Assembly: GCF_014650995.1 (NCBI RefSeq)
Contig: NZ_BMWA01000019.1
Coordinates: forward strand, 1 to 43,701
Origin: Streptomyces viridiviolaceus
Lineage (GTDB): Bacteria > Actinomycetota > Actinomycetes > Streptomycetales > Streptomycetaceae
Direction: 5' to 3'
DNA: 43,701 bases
Of the stretch, positions 1-7,103 are shown one piece after another (position 1 is the stretch's first letter; each line of letters begins with the position of its first letter). The position numbers and the translations under genes are program-made. The notes beneath the pieces were generated by a model that had not been told where the DNA came from, made no database searches, and was given only the letters and a program-made list of their open reading frames with translations.

Positions 1-160
1 GGGCAGTCGTGCCGCCTGGGGCGGCACGGGTGGGCGCGGGCGGCAACCCGCAAGCGCCGGGCCGCGCGACCCACCCCCGGCCCGCACCCACGCCGGGCAC
101 CGAAGCAAACGCCGGACCAGGAGTGCCCGCAGCCACCCCACGGCACCGGTGGAACGCCGG
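1..160. other. Window edge, no gene seen
   Basis: GC-rich sequence downstream of the TetR gene. I see no convincing start, ribosome binding site or protein family here. An open frame on the plus strand exists but has the composition of an antisense shadow. Confidence 0.5.
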
Positions 161-751
161 TCAGTGGAGCCCCGTGAGCAGCGCCCGGGCCAGCCGGCGG
201 GCGAAGTCGTCCACCGGAGGGACGACCCCGGTCGCGTCGTACGCGAACGCCCGCTGGGCACAGGCGCCCAGAAGGAGCGAGGCCGCCGCGAAGGTGTCGG
301 CGCCGGGCCGGACCCGCCCCACCTCCTGCTCGGCCCGCAGGTACGCGTCGAGCCCCTCGATCGGCAGATGCGGCCCGGTGCCCAGCTCCCGCATCGCCTC
401 GTCGTGCCGCCGCTTGAGCTGGGTCTCGGCGTACAGCGACGCGGCGATCGGGAAGCTCTGCTCGTAGAACAGCGCGGCCTGGCGGGCGATCTCGGTGAGG
501 TTCTCCTCCAGGGGGCGGCCGCCCGGCTCGGCGGTCAGGCTGTGCAGCAGCGGGGTGAGGCGCGGCAGCCGCTCGGTGAGCACCCTGATGAACAGTTCCT
601 CCTTGCTCGCGAAGTGCTTGTACAGCGCGGCCTCGGAGCAGCCGGCCCCCTTGGCGATCTCCTTGGTGGTGGCGCGGGCGAGGCCGACGGTCAGCATCAG
701 GTCGTGGGCGGCGTCCAGGATGCGTTCGCGGGCCGACTTGCCGGACTGCAT
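161..751 (-). CDS. TetR-family transcriptional regulator
   Basis: A 196-aa one-component repressor. Residues 8-53 form the TetR DNA-binding domain: an ARERILDAA first helix, then TTKEIAKGAGCSEAALYKHF as the helix-turn-helix. The remainder is the helical ligand/dimer domain, which I cannot assign to a ligand. The ATG at 749-751 follows a GGAG ribosome site about 6 nt upstream. The gene is divergent from the NAD(P)H-binding protein at 856. Two identical-arm palindromes lie between them, so it very likely represses itself and that oxidoreductase. The length is typical for the family, and the regulator call is secure even though the inducer is unknown. Confidence 0.92.
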   Translation of the reverse strand: MQSGKSARERILDAAHDLMLTVGLARATTKEIAKGAGCSEAALYKHFASKEELFIRVLTERLPRLTPLLHSLTAEPGGRPLEENLTEIARQAALFYEQSFPIAASLYAETQLKRRHDEAMRELGTGPHLPIEGLDAYLRAEQEVGRVRPGADTFAAASLLLGACAQRAFAYDATGVVPPVDDFARRLARALLTGLH

Positions 752-777
752 GGCTGCTCCAACCGGGCTTGACGAGC

Positions 778-797
778 GGGTGAGTGCTTACTCACCC
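778..797. promoter_or_regulatory. TetR operator 1 (perfect inverted repeat)
   Basis: Arms GGGTGAGT and ACTCACCC are separated by a 4-bp spacer (GCTT). The site lies 27 bp upstream of the divergent tetR start. Its arms are the same as in the site at 810-829. Confidence 0.8.
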
Positions 798-809
798 TAG
801 AGGAGACCT

Positions 810-829
810 GGGTGAGTGGGCACTCACCC
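810..829. promoter_or_regulatory. TetR operator 2 (perfect inverted repeat)
   Basis: This is the second copy of the GGGTGAGT/ACTCACCC palindrome, with spacer GGGC. Its centre is 32 bp from the centre of operator 1, about three helical turns, so two dimers could bind the same DNA face. It ends 26 bp before the ATG of the plus-strand oxidoreductase gene and probably overlaps its promoter or leader. Confidence 0.8.
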
Positions 830-855
830 ACCTACTGGAGAACTCGGGGTACGCC

Positions 856-1488
856 ATGAAGCTGACCGTTTTCGGAGCCACGGGCGGGGTGGGACAGGAG
901 GTCGTCCGGCAGGCGCTGGGTGCGGGACACCAGGTCACGGCGGTCGTACGGGATCCCGCGCGGCTGCCGGTGACCGGCGAGGGTCTGGAGGTGTTCCGGG
1001 CGGACCTCACCGACCCGGCGGCGGTACGGCCCGCCGTGGCCGGCCGGGACGCCGTGCTGTCCGGGCTCGGCGCCCGCAGCCGCAAGGACGCCGGTGTCGC
1101 GACCCGGCTGACGCGTACGGTGCTGGACGCGATGGAGGCGGAGGGTGTGCGGCGCCTGGTCGTGGTCAGCGCGGCGCCCGTCGGTCCTGCCCCGCAGGGC
1201 GCGGGCCTGCTGGACCGGGGTGTCCTCGCCCTGATCTCCACGGTCTTCAAGGACGTCTACGCCGACCTGCGGCTGATGGAGGCCGAGCTGGCCGGCAGCG
1301 CCACCGACTGGACGGTCGTACGTCCGCCGCGGCTGCAGGACAAGCCGGTCACCGGCCGGTACCGGACCGTCGTCGGCGGATTCCCCACCAAGGGCCGCTA
1401 CCTGGGCCGCGCCGATGCGGCTCACGCGATGCTCGCCCTCGCGCAGGACGCGGAGGCGGTGAAGCAGGGGGTGGGGGTCGCCTACTGA
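856..1488 (+). CDS. NAD(P)H-binding protein (NmrA/SDR-like)
   Basis: A 210-aa atypical short-chain dehydrogenase or NAD(P)H-binding protein. The N-terminal VFGATGGVGQEV holds the GxxGxxG dinucleotide-binding loop (about residues 5-14). The rest follows the compact Rossmann fold of the NAD(P)-binding_10 group, with the VVVSAAP strand in the middle and VVRPPRL near residue 155. I chose the ATG at 856 because the fold begins right there. An in-frame start at 784 would place the operator palindromes inside the coding region. The gene is the likely target of the divergent TetR regulator. The substrate is unknown; quinone or aldehyde reduction is only a guess from the family. Confidence 0.85.
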   Translation: MKLTVFGATGGVGQEVVRQALGAGHQVTAVVRDPARLPVTGEGLEVFRADLTDPAAVRPAVAGRDAVLSGLGARSRKDAGVATRLTRTVLDAMEAEGVRRLVVVSAAPVGPAPQGAGLLDRGVLALISTVFKDVYADLRLMEAELAGSATDWTVVRPPRLQDKPVTGRYRTVVGGFPTKGRYLGRADAAHAMLALAQDAEAVKQGVGVAY

Positions 1489-1515
1489 GCCCGGCCACTG
1501 CGGCCCGGTCGGGTG

Positions 1516-2571
1516 CTAGAGGCTGACTCCGACCGTCACCGGCTCGTTGACCAGCGTGATGCCGAACGCGCCGCGGACGCCGTCGACGACCTCGCGGGCC
1601 AGGGCGAGGAGGTCCTCCGTGGTCGCCTCGCCCCGGTTGGTGAGGGCCAAGGTGTGCTTGGTGGAGATGCGGGCGGGGCCGGTGCCGTAGCCCTTGGTGA
1701 AGCCGGCCTTGTCGATCAGCCAGGCCGCGGAGGTCTTGGTGCGGCCCGCTCCCGCCGGGTAGGCGGGCGGCTCGACGCCGTCGCCGAGGCGGTCGCGCAC
1801 CCGGCTGCGGAAGGCGGCGAACTCCTCGTCGGTGAGGATCGGGTTGGTGAAGAACGACCCGGCCGACCAGGTGTCGTGGTCCTCGGGATCCAGCACCATG
1901 CCCTTCCCGGCGCGCAGCTTCAGCACGGTCTCTCGGGCGGCGGCCAGCGGCACCCGGTCGCCGGGCTCGACGCCGAGGGTGCGGGCCGTCTCCGCGTACT
2001 TGATGGGCCCGGAGAGCCCGTCGGCGTCCTCCAGCCGGAAGCGGACGCGCAGGACGACGTACCGCTCGGGGTCGGCCTTGAAGCGGCTGTGGCGGTAGGC
2101 GAAGGCGCAGTCGGCGTTGGTGAGGGCGACCGTCTCCTGGGAGCGGCGGTCGTACGCGATCACTTCCGTGATCGTGGAGGAGACCTCCTGGCCGTACGCC
2201 CCGACGTTCTGGATGGGGGTCGCGCCCGCCGAGCCGGGGATGCCGGCCAGGCACTCGACGCCGGCGAGTCCGGCCTCGACGGTGCGGGCCACGGCGTCGG
2301 TCCACACCTCGCCGGCCGCCAGCTCCAGCGTCGTGCCGTCCAGGGTGAAGCCGCGCGTGGCGATGTGCAGGGCGGTTCCGTCGAAGCCCTTGTCGCCGAT
2401 GACCAGGTTCGACCCGCCGCCGATGAGCAGCAGGGGCGTGCCGGTGTCGTCGGCCTCGCGGACGGCGGCGATCACCTCGGCGTCGGTGGTGGCCGTGACC
2501 AGGCGGGTGGCGGGACCGCCCAGCCGGAAGGTGGTCAGCGGGGCGAGGGGGGCGTCATGGAGTTCCTGCAC
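1516..2571 (-). CDS. murB: UDP-N-acetylmuramate dehydrogenase (MurB)
   Basis: A 351-aa FAD enzyme that reduces UDP-GlcNAc-enolpyruvate with NADPH to UDP-MurNAc, the second committed step of peptidoglycan precursor synthesis in the cytoplasm. The N-terminal half has the FAD-binding features TTFRLGGPA and LLIGGGSNLVI, then LAGIPGSAGATPIQNVGAYG. The C-terminal domain has AYRHSRFK and AGSFFTNPIL, whose serine corresponds to the proton donor. The GTG at 2571 gives QELHDAPLAPLTTF right after the start, matching the family N-terminus as I remember it. A GTG at 2595 would add eight residues, and neither start has a strong ribosome site. The C-terminus ends in VTVGVSL as usual. Confidence 0.96.
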   Translation of the reverse strand: MQELHDAPLAPLTTFRLGGPATRLVTATTDAEVIAAVREADDTGTPLLLIGGGSNLVIGDKGFDGTALHIATRGFTLDGTTLELAAGEVWTDAVARTVEAGLAGVECLAGIPGSAGATPIQNVGAYGQEVSSTITEVIAYDRRSQETVALTNADCAFAYRHSRFKADPERYVVLRVRFRLEDADGLSGPIKYAETARTLGVEPGDRVPLAAARETVLKLRAGKGMVLDPEDHDTWSAGSFFTNPILTDEEFAAFRSRVRDRLGDGVEPPAYPAGAGRTKTSAAWLIDKAGFTKGYGTGPARISTKHTLALTNRGEATTEDLLALAREVVDGVRGAFGITLVNEPVTVGVSL

Positions 2572-2617
2572 GCGCCCAAGACTACGAGACGGCACCGACG
2601 GCCCGGCGCCACGGGAA

Positions 2618-2643
2618 ACGCCCCGGCCCGTCGGCCGGGGCGT
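2618..2643. terminator. Hairpin between DUF3291 gene and murB
   Basis: A perfect 11-bp stem (ACGCCCCGGCC / GGCCGGGGCGT) with loop CGTC. It lies 43 bp after the stop of the minus-strand gene at 2686 and before murB, so it probably ends that upstream transcript. There is no U-tract, as is common in Streptomyces. Confidence 0.6.
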
Positions 2644-2685
2644 CGCGGTCCACGGGGCCGCCGCGGTGCCGCAACACGTGCGGGC

Positions 2686-3066
2686 TCACGCCAGGCGCCG
2701 CCGCGCCTCCGCCCAGCTCACCGGGAGTTCGTCGCTCGACGCCGCCCAGGCGGTGAACTTGGCGTCCCGCATCTGCGGGGCGAGCCCCCGGGACGTCGGC
2801 GCGTGGGTGCCCGAGCGGGCGAAGGACTTCAGCGCCTCGGGCGACTCCCAGGCGGACAGCGTCCAGAAGGTCCGTTTGAGGGGCTCCGCCTTCAGGGAGG
2901 CCCCGTACGCGCCGGGGGCGTTGCTCACCTGCCGCCACACGCCCGGGGTCCGGGCCAGGAACTTCAGTGCTCCCCAGAGGGTGCGGGTCTCGAAGCGGGC
3001 CGCGAAGACGTGGACCTCGGTGGCCTGCGGGGGCCGGTTCGGCACGGTCCAGGGGAGGGTCGGCAT
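2686..3066 (-). CDS. DUF3291-type protein
   Basis: A 126-aa protein resembling the DUF3291 / dimeric alpha-beta barrel group related to antibiotic-biosynthesis monooxygenases. It begins with VHVFAARFE and continues with TRTLWGALKFL, KRTFWTLSAWES and a C-terminal KFTAWAASSDELPVSWAEARRRL. The repeated aromatic/charged pattern is typical of these small proteins, which often bind hydrophobic ligands or heme; function here is unknown. The ATG follows a clear AAGGAG site. It sits 114 bp downstream of the MFS exporter in the same orientation and may be co-transcribed with it. Confidence 0.72.
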   Translation of the reverse strand: MPTLPWTVPNRPPQATEVHVFAARFETRTLWGALKFLARTPGVWRQVSNAPGAYGASLKAEPLKRTFWTLSAWESPEALKSFARSGTHAPTSRGLAPQMRDAKFTAWAASSDELPVSWAEARRRLA

Positions 3067-3180
3067 GTCGGTCTCCTTTCGGGTGTCTTCGGCTTTCTGC
3101 CGTCCTGGGTTCTTGGGTGTCTTGGGCCCTTGGGTGGGCTTTCGCGTGTCTTCCTCGGCGATCGGCTGCCTGCGGTCGTG

Positions 3181-4650
3181 TCAGCGGGCTGCCGTCTGCG
3201 CGGTCGGGGCGAGCGCCGGTTCGCCGGTCGCCGGTACGGGCGGCTGCCCGGGTGTGTCCGCGGTCCCACCGCTCCGGCCGCGGGCCGGGATCAGCAGGGC
3301 CGCGACGCCGGCCAGGGCCACCACGCCTGCGCCCACCGCGACCGCGGGGCGGCTTCCGTCGACGAAGGACTGCGCGGACTCGTAGCCGCCCTGCGCCGCG
3401 AAGATCGACGCCATGACCGCGATGCCGAGCGCCCCGCCCACCTCGCGCAGCGCGTTGTTGGCACCGGAGGCGATGCCCTGCTCCTTCGGTACGACGCTGG
3501 ACATCACCAGGGCGGAGGCCGGGGCGAAGAACAGGGCCATGCCGATCCCGCTGATGATCAGGCCGGGCAGCTGGGCGGCGTAGGAGGCGTCGGCCGTGAT
3601 CACGGAGGCGAGGTAGCCGAGGCCGGCCGCCTGGAGGAAGAGGCCCGCGGCGACGACCGGGCGGCCGCCGACGCGGTCGGACAGGATGCCGGCGACCGGC
3701 GCGACGAGCATGGGCATGCCGGTCCAGGGCAGCATGCGCAGGCCCGCCTCGGTGGGCGAGTAGCCGAGCACGCCCTGCATGTACTGGCTCAGCAGGAAGA
3801 TCGAGCCGAACATCCCCAGGAACATCAGCAGGCTCGCCGCGTTGATGCCGGCGAAGGCGCGGGAGCGGAACAGCCGCATCGGGAGCATGGGGTTCTTGGC
3901 ACGGGTGCTGTAGAGGACGAAGCCTGCGAGCAGCGCGGCCCCGGCGAACAGGGCGCTCAGCACCACGGGGCCGGTCCAGCCGTCGACGGGCCCGCGCACC
4001 AGGCCGTAGACGACGCCGAAGAGGCCGCCGCTGGCGAGCAGGGTGCCGGGGATGTCGAGCGGGGCGCCGGTGCCGTGGGACTCGGCGAGGCGGAAGCGGG
4101 CGAGCGGGAGCAGGGCGAGGCCCAGCGGGACGTTCAGCCAGAAGATCCACTGCCAGGAGATGTGCTCGGTCAGGCTGCCGCCGACCAGCGGCCCGGAGGC
4201 CACGGCCAGCCCGTTGACGGCGCCCCAGATCCCGTACGCCATCCCTCGCCGCTCGGCGGGCACGGCGGCCGTCAGCAGGGTCAGCGTCAGCGGCATCATG
4301 ACGGCCGCGCCGACGCCCTGTACCGCGCGGGCGGCGATGAGGGAGTCGATGCCGGGTGCCATGGCCGCGGCGGCGGAGGCGCCGGTGAAGACGGCGATCC
4401 CGGCGAGGAAGAGCCGGCGGCGGCCGAAGCGGTCGCCGAGGGCCGCGCCGAACATCAGCAGCACGGCGAAGGTGAGCGTGTAGGCGCTGACGGCCCATTC
4501 CAGGTCGTGCAGCGCGCCGCCGAGATCCTCGCGGATCGAGGGCAGGGCGGTGGTGACGACGAGATTGTCGAGGGCCGCCATGAAACCGGCGACGCTGGTG
4601 ATGACGAGGGCCCAGGCGGCTCCCCCGCCCCGTGTGCTCTGCTGTGGCAT
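3181..4650 (-). CDS. MFS drug/solute exporter, DHA2 (EmrB/QacA-like)
   Basis: A 489-aa integral membrane proton-driven antiporter of the 14-helix DHA2 family. The first helix holds the diagnostic AALDNLVVTTALPSI motif, followed by WAVSAYTLTFA in helix 2 and loop motif A, GDRFGRRR. The central antiporter region around GLAVASGPLVGG is motif C-like. I chose the ATG at 4650 because it has GGGGGAGAG just upstream; an earlier start at 4719 would run through the operator palindrome. It is divergent from a TetR repressor and shares its operator type, the classical arrangement for an inducible efflux pump. The substrate cannot be told from sequence. Confidence 0.93.
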   Translation of the reverse strand: MPQQSTRGGGAAWALVITSVAGFMAALDNLVVTTALPSIREDLGGALHDLEWAVSAYTLTFAVLLMFGAALGDRFGRRRLFLAGIAVFTGASAAAAMAPGIDSLIAARAVQGVGAAVMMPLTLTLLTAAVPAERRGMAYGIWGAVNGLAVASGPLVGGSLTEHISWQWIFWLNVPLGLALLPLARFRLAESHGTGAPLDIPGTLLASGGLFGVVYGLVRGPVDGWTGPVVLSALFAGAALLAGFVLYSTRAKNPMLPMRLFRSRAFAGINAASLLMFLGMFGSIFLLSQYMQGVLGYSPTEAGLRMLPWTGMPMLVAPVAGILSDRVGGRPVVAAGLFLQAAGLGYLASVITADASYAAQLPGLIISGIGMALFFAPASALVMSSVVPKEQGIASGANNALREVGGALGIAVMASIFAAQGGYESAQSFVDGSRPAVAVGAGVVALAGVAALLIPARGRSGGTADTPGQPPVPATGEPALAPTAQTAAR

Positions 4651-4687
4651 CTCTCCCCCAGAGGTTGTGCACTGCTCGAGTACTGTG

Positions 4688-4707
4688 GTTAGTAATTGAT
4701 GACTAAC
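4688..4707. promoter_or_regulatory. Operator for TetR upstream of MFS exporter
   Basis: Inverted repeat GTTAGT-N8-ACTAAC, 38 bp upstream of the exporter start. The same arms and spacing recur at 5338-5357 by the regulator gene, and the 18-bp cores are 15/18 identical when one is read in reverse complement. Confidence 0.75.
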
Positions 4708-4755
4708 TTTCCGGGGCACACCACGACACCGAGCCGGCGGCGCGGCAGCGCCCGC

Positions 4756-5328
4756 CTACGCGTCTTCCGGACCCCGCTTGACCCGCGCCGAGATGTAGAG
4801 CCCGTCCCAGACCCGGTGTTCCGGCGGGAACCCCATTCCGGCCAGGGCGTTGATGAGCATGCCGTACGCCATGAAGGTCGTCGTCTCGCCCACGTCGCCG
4901 CCGAGAGGCCCGTGCACGGTGTCCCAGAGCTCCATCCAGCCCTTGCGCACCATCTCGCCGAACTCGTGGTCCCCCGCCGCCTCGGCCGCGGCCACCGTGA
5001 CGTACGTCTGCAACTGCATCTGCAGCCGCTCGGGCTTCTCGGTGATCAGCCGGGTATAGGCGTCCGCCATGGCGTGCAGCGCCTCTTCGCCGTGCAGGCC
5101 GTCCGCCGCCTCCTCGAAGACCCGGCGGGTGTCCTGCAGGCAGCGCTCGGCCACCGCGAGGAACAGCGCCTTCTTGCCCGGGAAGAGCCGGAAGAGGTAC
5201 GGCTGCGAGACGCCCACGCGCTTGGCGATCGCCTCCGTGGACGTGCCGTAGTAGCCACCGCGGGCGAACTCGGCCGTCGCCGCACGGATGACACTCTCGC
5301 GCCTCTCCTCTGCACTCATCCTGACCAT
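4756..5328 (-). CDS. TetR-family repressor of the exporter
   Basis: A 190-aa TetR regulator. The DNA-binding domain covers residues 5-55, with ESVIRAATAEFARGGYYGTS and then TEAIAKRVGVSQPYLFRLFPGKK. The C-terminal domain is helical and Met-rich. The ATG at 5328 (MVRMSAEERRE) is preferred; MSAEERRE at 5319 is also possible, and neither has a strong ribosome site. Its own operator (5338-5357) is 9 bp upstream, so the gene is likely autorepressed and may be transcribed with little or no leader. Its partner is the divergent MFS exporter. Confidence 0.9.
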   Translation of the reverse strand: MVRMSAEERRESVIRAATAEFARGGYYGTSTEAIAKRVGVSQPYLFRLFPGKKALFLAVAERCLQDTRRVFEEAADGLHGEEALHAMADAYTRLITEKPERLQMQLQTYVTVAAAEAAGDHEFGEMVRKGWMELWDTVHGPLGGDVGETTTFMAYGMLINALAGMGFPPEHRVWDGLYISARVKRGPEDA

Positions 5329-5337
5329 GGAGAGAAA

Positions 5338-5357
5338 GTTAGTGCTCAATCACTAAC
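5338..5357. promoter_or_regulatory. Operator for TetR upstream of its own gene
   Basis: Inverted repeat GTTAGT-N8-ACTAAC, extendable by one base pair on each side (AGTTAGT/ACTAACT). It is immediately upstream of the repressor start and is the same motif as 4688-4707. Confidence 0.75.
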
Positions 5358-5386
5358 TACGTCAAGGGGTGCCGCAGGAAGCCGTA

Positions 5387-5414
5387 AGGGGCGCCCCCAA
5401 GGGAGAGCGCCCCT
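5387..5414. terminator. Hairpin after MaoC gene
   Basis: Stem AGGGGCGC / GCGCCCCT with a 12-nt loop, 25 bp downstream of the minus-strand MaoC stop. It lies between that gene and the divergent TetR promoter and is a plausible rho-independent terminator without a U-tract. Confidence 0.55.
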
Positions 5415-5438
5415 CACTTGCTTCTAGCCGGCACACGG

Positions 5439-5867
5439 TCAGCCGAGCCGCACGACCGCCCGTGCCATCCCGAGGACCTTCTGACCACCGCTGGTCGCCG
5501 TCAGGTCGACGCGGACGGTGCCGTCGTCGAGCTTGGCCGCGACCTTGCCGGCGACCTCGATCAGGGCGCCCTTGTCGTCGTCCGGCACGACGACGGGCTT
5601 GGTGAAGCGGACGCCGTACTCGACGACCGCGCCCGGGTCGCCGACCCAGTCGGTGACCACGCGGATCGCCTCGGCCATGGTGAACATGCCGTGCGCGATG
5701 ACGTCCGGCAGGCCGACCTCCTTGGCGAACCGCTCGTTCCAGTGGATCGGGTTGAAGTCGCCGGAGGCACCCGCGTACTGCACGAGAGTGGCGCGCGTCA
5801 CAGAAAAGGTCTGAGCGGGCAGTTCGGTGCCGACCTCGACGTCGGAGTACGCAATCTTCGCCGTCAT
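5439..5867 (-). CDS. MaoC-family (3R)-hydroxyacyl dehydratase, HadB-like
   Basis: A 142-aa single hotdog-fold dehydratase. The hydratase-2 active-site motif is present: GDFNPIHWNERFA, with Asp37 and His42 in the expected positions, followed by GLPDVIAHGMFTM. The family dehydrates (3R)-hydroxyacyl thioesters. In mycobacteria the equivalent HadB forms a dimer with HadA in FAS-II; streptomycetes lack mycolates, so the substrate here is an open question. The ATG at 5867 lies 8 bp after the stop of the HadA-like gene and has GAGGAGG upstream, so the two are translationally close and probably act as a heterodimer. A GTG at 5879 is too near that ribosome site to be likely. Confidence 0.88.
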   Translation of the reverse strand: MTAKIAYSDVEVGTELPAQTFSVTRATLVQYAGASGDFNPIHWNERFAKEVGLPDVIAHGMFTMAEAIRVVTDWVGDPGAVVEYGVRFTKPVVVPDDDKGALIEVAGKVAAKLDDGTVRVDLTATSGGQKVLGMARAVVRLG

Positions 5868-5875
5868 GGGGATGC

Positions 5876-6328
5876 TCACGCCTCCTCGGCCGCGCGGGCC
5901 ACGAGCTTGGTCCAGGCCGTCACAACGTGCTCGCCCGCCTCGTCGTGAACCTCGCCACGGATGTCCAGGATGTCGTTGCCCGCCAGCGACTTGATCGCCT
6001 CGATGGTCGAGGTGACCGTGAGCCGGTCACCGGCGCGCACCGGGCGGACGTAGGCGAACTTCTGGTCGCCGTGCACCACCCGGCTGTAGTCCAGGCCGAG
6101 CTGCGGGTCCTCGATCACCTGGCCGGCCGCCTTGAATGTGATGGCAAACACAAAGGTCGGCGGCGCGATGACATCCGGGTGGCCGAGCGCCTTGGCGGCC
6201 TCCGCGTCCGTGTACGCCGGGTTGCCGTCCCCCACCGCCTCCGCGAACTCACGGATCTTCTCGCGGCCCACCTCGTAGGGCGCGGTGGGCGGGTAGGTCC
6301 GCCCCACGAAGGACTGGTCGAGCGCCAT
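5876..6328 (-). CDS. MaoC N-terminal-type dehydratase subunit, HadA-like (UPF0336)
   Basis: A 150-aa hotdog protein of the FAS1-like dehydratase / UPF0336 group. It begins ALDQSFVGRTYPPTAPYEVGREKIREFAEAVGD and contains APPTFVFAI and DYSRVVHGDQKFAYVRPV, both typical. It lacks the D-x4-H catalytic pair seen in its neighbour, as expected for the substrate-holding partner of a HadAB-type heterodimer. It lies between rpmG and the HadB-like gene on the same strand, the same order as rpmG2-hadA-hadB in mycobacteria. Function by family: (3R)-hydroxyacyl thioester dehydration. The physiological substrate is not evident. Confidence 0.87.
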   Translation of the reverse strand: MALDQSFVGRTYPPTAPYEVGREKIREFAEAVGDGNPAYTDAEAAKALGHPDVIAPPTFVFAITFKAAGQVIEDPQLGLDYSRVVHGDQKFAYVRPVRAGDRLTVTSTIEAIKSLAGNDILDIRGEVHDEAGEHVVTAWTKLVARAAEEA

Positions 6329-6397
6329 GGGCTCGGCACCTCCTGCTGATGTCTGCTGTTGCTACAGCTGCCTACTGCTGCCTATTGGGTCGAAACG

Positions 6398-6436
6398 ACG
6401 TGAGGCCGCCCCCAGACCTCGGGGGCGGCCTCACGT
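6398..6436. terminator. Strong hairpin after rpmG
   Basis: A perfect 16-bp stem (ACGTGAGGCCGCCCCC / GGGGGCGGCCTCACGT) with a 7-nt loop, 11 bp beyond the rpmG stop on the minus strand. It separates rpmG and the tRNAs from the downstream dehydratase genes and could work in either direction. Confidence 0.8.
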
Positions 6437-6447
6437 ACGAGCCTGAT

Positions 6448-6612
6448 TTATCGCGTTTCGCGGTGCGCGGTGTGCGCGTTGCAACGCGGGCAGTGCTTCT
6501 TCATCTCCAGTCGGTCCGGGTTGTTACGCCGGTTCTTCTTGGTGATGTAGTTCCGCTCCTTGCACTCCACGCAGGCCAGCGTGATCTTCGGGCGGACGTC
6601 GGTGGCAGCCAC
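6448..6612 (-). CDS. rpmG: Ribosomal protein bL33
   Basis: A 54-aa 50S subunit protein. The sequence has AATDVRPKITLACVECKERNYITKKN at its start and CPRCNAHTAHRETR at the end. The two CxxC pairs mark the zinc-containing (C+) form rather than the zinc-free paralogue made under zinc starvation. The GTG start has AAGGAGC about 8 nt upstream; longer open frames upstream would run into the tRNA-Met gene. It follows tRNA-Thr and tRNA-Met on the same strand, a conserved actinobacterial arrangement. Confidence 0.97.
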   Translation of the reverse strand: MAATDVRPKITLACVECKERNYITKKNRRNNPDRLEMKKHCPRCNAHTAHRETR

Positions 6613-6701
6613 GTGAGTGCTCCTTGACGAACGGATGGACTGAATTAACGCAAAGAAGAGTAGCCGATCGAAGGACCGACCCCGCAATCGGCTACTAAGA
6701 G

Positions 6702-6775
6702 TAGCGGTGACCGGACTTGAACCGGTGACACAGCGATTATGAGCCGCTTGCTCTACCGACTGAGCTACACCGCTG
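6702..6775 (-). tRNA. tRNA-Met(CAT), elongator
   Basis: A full cloverleaf on the minus strand. Acceptor AGCGGTG pairs with CACCGCT, followed by an A discriminator. The D arm is GCTC...GAGC, the anticodon stem AGCGG/TCGCT closes loop CTCATAA (anticodon CAT), and the T arm is ACCGG-TTCAAGT-CCGGT. The 3' CCA is not encoded. The first base pair is normal and the anticodon stem lacks the three G-C pairs of initiators, so this is elongator Met. Lysidine-modified Ile cannot be excluded but is less likely. Confidence 0.93.
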
Positions 6776-6820
6776 CGGTGCGGTCGGCTCCCACCTCGCG
6801 GTGGGAACCTCTTGCACCAG

Positions 6821-6893
6821 AGCCCCAAAACGGAATCGAACCGTTGACCTTCTCCTTACCATGGAGACGCTCTGCCGACTGAGCTATTGGGGC
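6821..6893 (-). tRNA. tRNA-Thr(GGT)
   Basis: A full cloverleaf on the minus strand. Acceptor GCCCCAA pairs with TTGGGGC, followed by discriminator T. The anticodon stem TCTCC/GGAGA closes loop ATGGTAA (anticodon GGT), and the T arm is ACGG-TTCGATT-CCGT. CCA is not encoded. It lies 45 bp upstream of tRNA-Met and is probably co-transcribed with it and rpmG. Confidence 0.95.
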
Positions 6894-7103
6894 GAGCGAT
6901 GAAGACATTACACGGTCCGCCGCCGTTCACCCAAATCCGTTTCCCCGCCCCCTCCCCCGCCCGTCCGCCGCGGGCATCGGGTGGACGGCGCCGGTACGAC
7001 TATTGCGCTCCTCCGCGCCATGGGCAGAGCACCGTCCTAGGCTCGACTCACTCTGCGTGATCTTGCGTCCCCCACTGCGCAGCCCCGAGCCCAGAGGAGC
7101 GCG

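Noticed and set aside
3112..3134. Three CTTGGG hexamers upstream of the DUF3291 gene
   Set aside because: They are unevenly spaced and lie in a generally C/T-rich leader; there is no dyad symmetry or regulator context.
1513..4692. Plus-strand open frame of over 1000 codons opposite murB and the MFS gene
   Set aside because: It is an antisense artefact of GC-rich codon usage. Its product is low-complexity Gly/Arg/Glu and has no domain, while the opposite strand holds well-recognised genes.
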